This document shows positions 60,690 through 64,000 of a stretch of DNA of 64,000 nt, in pieces. The DNA comes from Sapria himalayana (lineage: Eukaryota; Streptophyta; Magnoliopsida; Malpighiales; Rafflesiaceae), in contig JAREIK010000801.1 of NCBI GenBank assembly GCA_029783825.1, forward strand, positions 8,469,571 to 8,533,570. The letters are read 5' to 3'. Position 1 is the first letter of the stretch, and the number at the start of each line of letters is the position of its first letter. Position numbers and translations under genes: made by a program. The notes under the pieces are model-generated. The model saw only the letters and a list, made by a program, of their open reading frames with translations. It was not told where the DNA came from and searched no databases.

Positions 60690-62320
60690 TTATATTACTT
60701 TAAGTAAAATATCATAACTTGGGAAGAAAGCCACAACTTTGATCCTTCTCCATTGAGCTTAAGGTCACAACTCTACAAAGTGGCCATAAATCTAGAATAT
60801 ATCCCAATCTTTTAGTAAAATAAAGGCATCATATTGACAATGTCCATGACATAGGCCTAATATCTTTGTAACATAATATGGTCGTGACATTGGGAGTGAC
60901 CCTAGTTTTGATGTTGGTATTTCTTAATCATCATATAGTCATAGTGATGGAAATGACTAAGGCATTTATAATTGCCTTTTATGTGTATTATATGGACATG
61001 GTGCTAGGAAATGGGTTGATATAAAGAATAAACTATCTTGTATCTAAAGTGGTTACAACACTATAAATTATTATTGGTGCTAGCCTTGATTTCACTCATA
61101 TATCTTATGGTTGTGGTATTGGCAATTAGCATGATACATAAGTCATCGATTTGTCTTTTTTTAGGATAATAATCTTGGCCGTGGGGAATGGTGATACTCA
61201 AGTAAATTCCTTCTATAGAATTTCGAGTTTAAAAGTCATGGTGCTTAATAATTTATAATTATTATGGATTTGGCCTAAATAATTTTGGTTTTGTAACTAT
61301 TTGTATCCCAAAATACATAGCTTTGTAAAAGGGTCATGGCTCTAACTTAAGGCTATGAAACCTGATTAAAGATGAAGTCATAATGCTAGAAAGAGATCAT
61401 GACTTTTAGTAGTAGTAAGAAACTTGGTTACTACTACATAAAATTAGTGCCACATTTTTTTAATTTTCGTGAGATAAGTATGACAGTGACTTCATGATAT
61501 TATTATAGCCATAGATAATGTATTGTACAATTGAAGGACTACTAACAAGGTGGTAGAGTCTTGACCTACAAAGATTTATATGACTAATTAGGTAAAGTTT
61601 TAGCTAAGAATAGATATCAAAATTATATGATGTTCCATGATATACCTATTAGCCAAACTCTTCCAAAAATCTATTGATTTCATGATTATTCATTATAATC
61701 TACTAAAATTTTAAAATTATGAAATTAATCTATTTATATTTTATTCTCATGCTTACACATCATCTAAAAATACCAAAATACTCAAGAATATTCAGTAATT
61801 TGAACACTAAACTTACTCTCACACTAAGACTTATTACTCATCCTGAGTAATAACTTCCCCCTCAGTAACAAAAACTACTTTATCTAAAAAAAATATTTTT
61901 TTATGACTAGTTTTTAGTGTCGTATGGTCTCAAAATATTGGAGCAATTTCAAGTGAATATATTGATAGTCATGGTGGGATTCAAGTTCCACGATTATGCA
62001 CTTAGTACATTGGGTGTATATAATCTTTATGTGATGGATATAGGTATTTATTATAACATATATATGAAAAACAAAATCATTGGGTTGTCTCTCAAGTAGC
62101 AATATATTAACATTCATGATTAGACCATCAATATCTTCTTTCCTCCTTTAGAAATCATTGATATCCAAGCTATCTTCTCAATGTATTATTTTACCATATT
62201 TTTTGTTTCCTCATTATTAGTTCAGCTAAATTTTATTTTTTGGCCTTTTCTTATTTAGATGTTGTGGTTTTGGTGAATGTTATAGATTTTTCTTTAATGC
62301 TGGCCTAGCCCTTACCTTTC
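60690..62320. repeat. Degenerate tandem repeats, about 55-70 bp period
   Basis: A loose anchor like GGTCATGGTGYTRGA recurs near 60882, 60935, 60995, 61050, 61115, 61177, 61231, 61325 and 61370, always in the same orientation, between about 60690 and 61540. The remainder to 62320 shows no clear gene; small frames at 61914-62117 lack motifs. Confidence 0.5.
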
Positions 62321-62323
62321 TAT

Positions 62324-62676
62324 ATCTCCACAGTCATGGTGCTAAGCACAATTTCAACTCTATTTTTTAGTTTTTCCTTGCTCTTTTCATTCTATAACTC
62401 TAAAGTGAATGTGATGTGCATAGTCAAGGCTTTATCCTTGAGCTCTTTTTGGCCATTTTTTTTCTATAACATCAAAGCCATGGTATTGTGTATAACCACA
62501 ACTTTTTTTTGAGCTTCTAATAAACTATTTCTTTATGTAATACCAAAGTCACAACACTATGTACAACCATTGCTTTGTCTTCAAGATTTCTTTGGGCAGA
62601 TTGTTTTTGTATCCCCAAAGTCATAGTATTTTGCAAAGCCATAACTTTATCCTTCATTGGATTCTCCATTATTTTT
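62324..62676 (-). repeat. Five-unit 70-72-bp tandem repeat with an open minus frame over part of it
   Basis: Units begin at about 62324, 62391, 62463, 62533 and 62605. Each carries a TCATGGTRYTR-like core, CAAAGTCA upstream and CTTTATCCTT-like sequence downstream. The period is close to 72 bp, so the repeat stays in frame. On the minus strand an open frame (62744-62517) reads DKVMALQNTMTLGIQKQ and DKAMVVHSVVTLVLHKE as successive 24-residue repeats; further units continue beyond single stops. No protein family is recognised. It could be repetitive sequence within a retroelement. Confidence 0.7.
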
Positions 62677-62979
62677 GTCTCAGTCTTCTCTTCCTCATTC
62701 ATTCCCTTAGTTTTCTTGAAACTATCAGTATGAGATGTCTCCAAGGTTAGAACTTCGAAGAAGTTGCGAACTCATAGCATTCATCTCCCTCTCTTTCTTC
62801 ATTTTCACAACTCCAAAATAATTTTTTTTCATCATCTTCCCCATCTTAGCCACTTCCACATCTCCAAAGTTATTTTTCTACGTCATCTCTTTCATCTTAT
62901 TCTGGTTAGCAATCTTCTACAAAACTTTTTCATCATAAATCCACTTTTTGTTGTATTATAATAGGGAAGAGATTGTCTA

Positions 62980-63240
62980 CTCTCCAAAAATATCTCTCAT
63001 CATCATCATCATAACCTCACAAGTCTTTATAAAGATTAAACTTTACTTGCTCCTCATCAACATGGAGATTGAAGACGCCTTTCTTAAAGTTGATAAGGAC
63101 TTGTCTAGTGGCCAAAAATAGTAATCACAATATTAATGGTGCATATTTATTTTCCTCCATATCCAATACAAAATAATCTACTAAAAAAATAAAGATAGTC
63201 ATTACAACTTTATTATGTTGTCTAATTTTATTAGTTATGT
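62980..63240 (-). pseudogene. Second gypsy aspartic-protease fragment
   Basis: The minus strand reads DYFVLDMEENKYAPLIL, then LLFLATRQVLINFKKGVFNL and HVDEE (about 63050-63165). This matches the second half of the plant gypsy protease, also seen at 56447-56640, with one stop. The first half, with the active site, is not recognisable. The adjacent right-hand sequence is the second copy of the 0.8-kb direct repeat. Confidence 0.65.
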
Positions 63241-64000
63241 GCTATCCCAATATCTCATTAACAAGAGTATATCATCAATAGAGATCTGAGAGTGCATGAT
63301 ACATATAAGTAGTATAGATGACTTTTATTCAGAAATCAACCACAACAGAATTATATCAGTAGTTTGGTTATTCAATAGTGAGACAACTCAATTCTAGAAA
63401 AATTAGAAATTCAAATTGGAGAATTAATCTTAGATCCATAAGTATTTTTATTTTTTTATTTGATGTATATTCAAATTAGCTTGAATTATATTATGTCAAA
63501 ACACATAATGAAGGCTGAGTTATTGTGTAATGACTTATTATCTTAATAGCATATAAGAAAGTTATCATCATTAAGCTCAGCCTAATAGTGGTCCTCTCAT
63601 AGTTTTCCCAAAATATATCACCACTTGGTATGTCCCCTCATCTTTTTAGGTAATTCATCAACTATTCTTAATAGTTAATTAATATATATACTCTTATTCT
63701 CCAGCCTTAAGTATCATAAACATCAAGAATTGGCATAATTTGTAAGTATTTATACTTTCAACTTCATAAGCAACATACTCATAGAATTAATATATGTTTC
63801 TTTCAAGTTGTGCTGATGGGAACTATATGAGTAAAAGCAACTCACAAAAGTTATCACCACCTTATGAGTCACAACTTACTTGAGTATGTCCTGAAGATTG
63901 CCTATCATTATCCTCCTTAATTATGATGTAACTCACTAACTAAAAGTGAAATCCTTTGAAGAATATTCTATATAATGTCAATCCTAATCAAGAACTAGTT
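63195..64000. repeat. Dispersed direct repeat, right copy (runs off the window)
   Basis: Counterpart of 59250-60085, about 3.95 kb to the right, same orientation. Matching landmarks include AAGGCTGAGTTATTGTGTAA (63511), GTAAGTATTTATACTTTCAA (63741), AACTATATGAGTAAAAGCAA (63822) and AATCAAGAACTAGTT at the window end. It overlaps the end of the protease fragment at its left edge. Confidence 0.7.

Noticed and set aside
1..64000. CRISPR arrays, operons, bacterial-type promoters, rRNA or intact tRNA genes
   Set aside because: None seen. Tandem repeats here lack the regular spacer structure of CRISPR, and the coding style is that of plant nuclear DNA.

Overview
This window is plant nuclear DNA from a flowering plant. 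The repeat families look like those of monocots to me, but that is inference. The evidence is strong AT-richness, split genes with GT-AG introns, and dense layers of decayed plant transposons (chromovirus-type Ty3/gypsy, Ty1/copia, CACTA, MULE, hAT, tRNA-derived SINE). There are no operons, ribosome-binding sites or CRISPR arrays. I find only two ordinary genes: a GT47 exostosin-family glycosyltransferase (24915-26764, minus, two exons) and a 55-codon membrane protein gene (53645-53812, minus). Almost everything else that resembles coding sequence is a broken transposon gene with many stops and frameshifts.

Layout. 1-2763: a SINE with a 17-bp target duplication, then unassigned AT-rich DNA. 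2764-22733: one old chromovirus LTR retrotransposon (about 0.41 kb LTRs, gag, protease, RT, RNase H, integrase, chromodomain). It was later opened by a 356-bp hAT-type MITE (5267-5622) and by a 13.8-kb CACTA transposon (6036-19799, 3-bp ATT duplication). The CACTA element carries minus-strand transposase remnants, a second gene that includes a Ulp1-like (C48) protease, and a fragment of another gypsy element. The CACTA insertion split a threefold tandem repeat of a 318-bp RT/RNase H segment. 22734-27660: the GT47 gene and its flanks. 27660-33800: AT-rich, microsatellite-rich DNA with a MuDR/MULE transposase pseudogene. 33840-38866: a second, older CACTA transposase pair on the plus strand. 39253-40500: a hAT transposase pseudogene. 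41480-52600: at least three Ty1/copia remnants, a second GC-rich hAT MITE (45127-45573) and several minisatellites. 53645-53812: the small membrane protein gene. 54150-64000: a GAGCTC-rich minisatellite, minus-strand Ty3/gypsy gag-protease remnants, a third hAT MITE (58753-59106), a 0.8-kb dispersed direct repeat and a region of degenerate 60-72-bp tandem repeats.

How it fits together. The window is a record of successive insertions, with relative order readable from nesting: chromovirus, then local triplication inside its pol, then CACTA and MITE insertion. The two host genes have no visible functional link. I found no convincing new biological system. The most unusual items are the triplicated pol segment cut by a CACTA element, the hAT MITE family with 8-bp duplications at each of three copies, the in-frame 72-bp repeat array, and a genomic poly(A) tract at the presumed 3' end of the GT47 gene.
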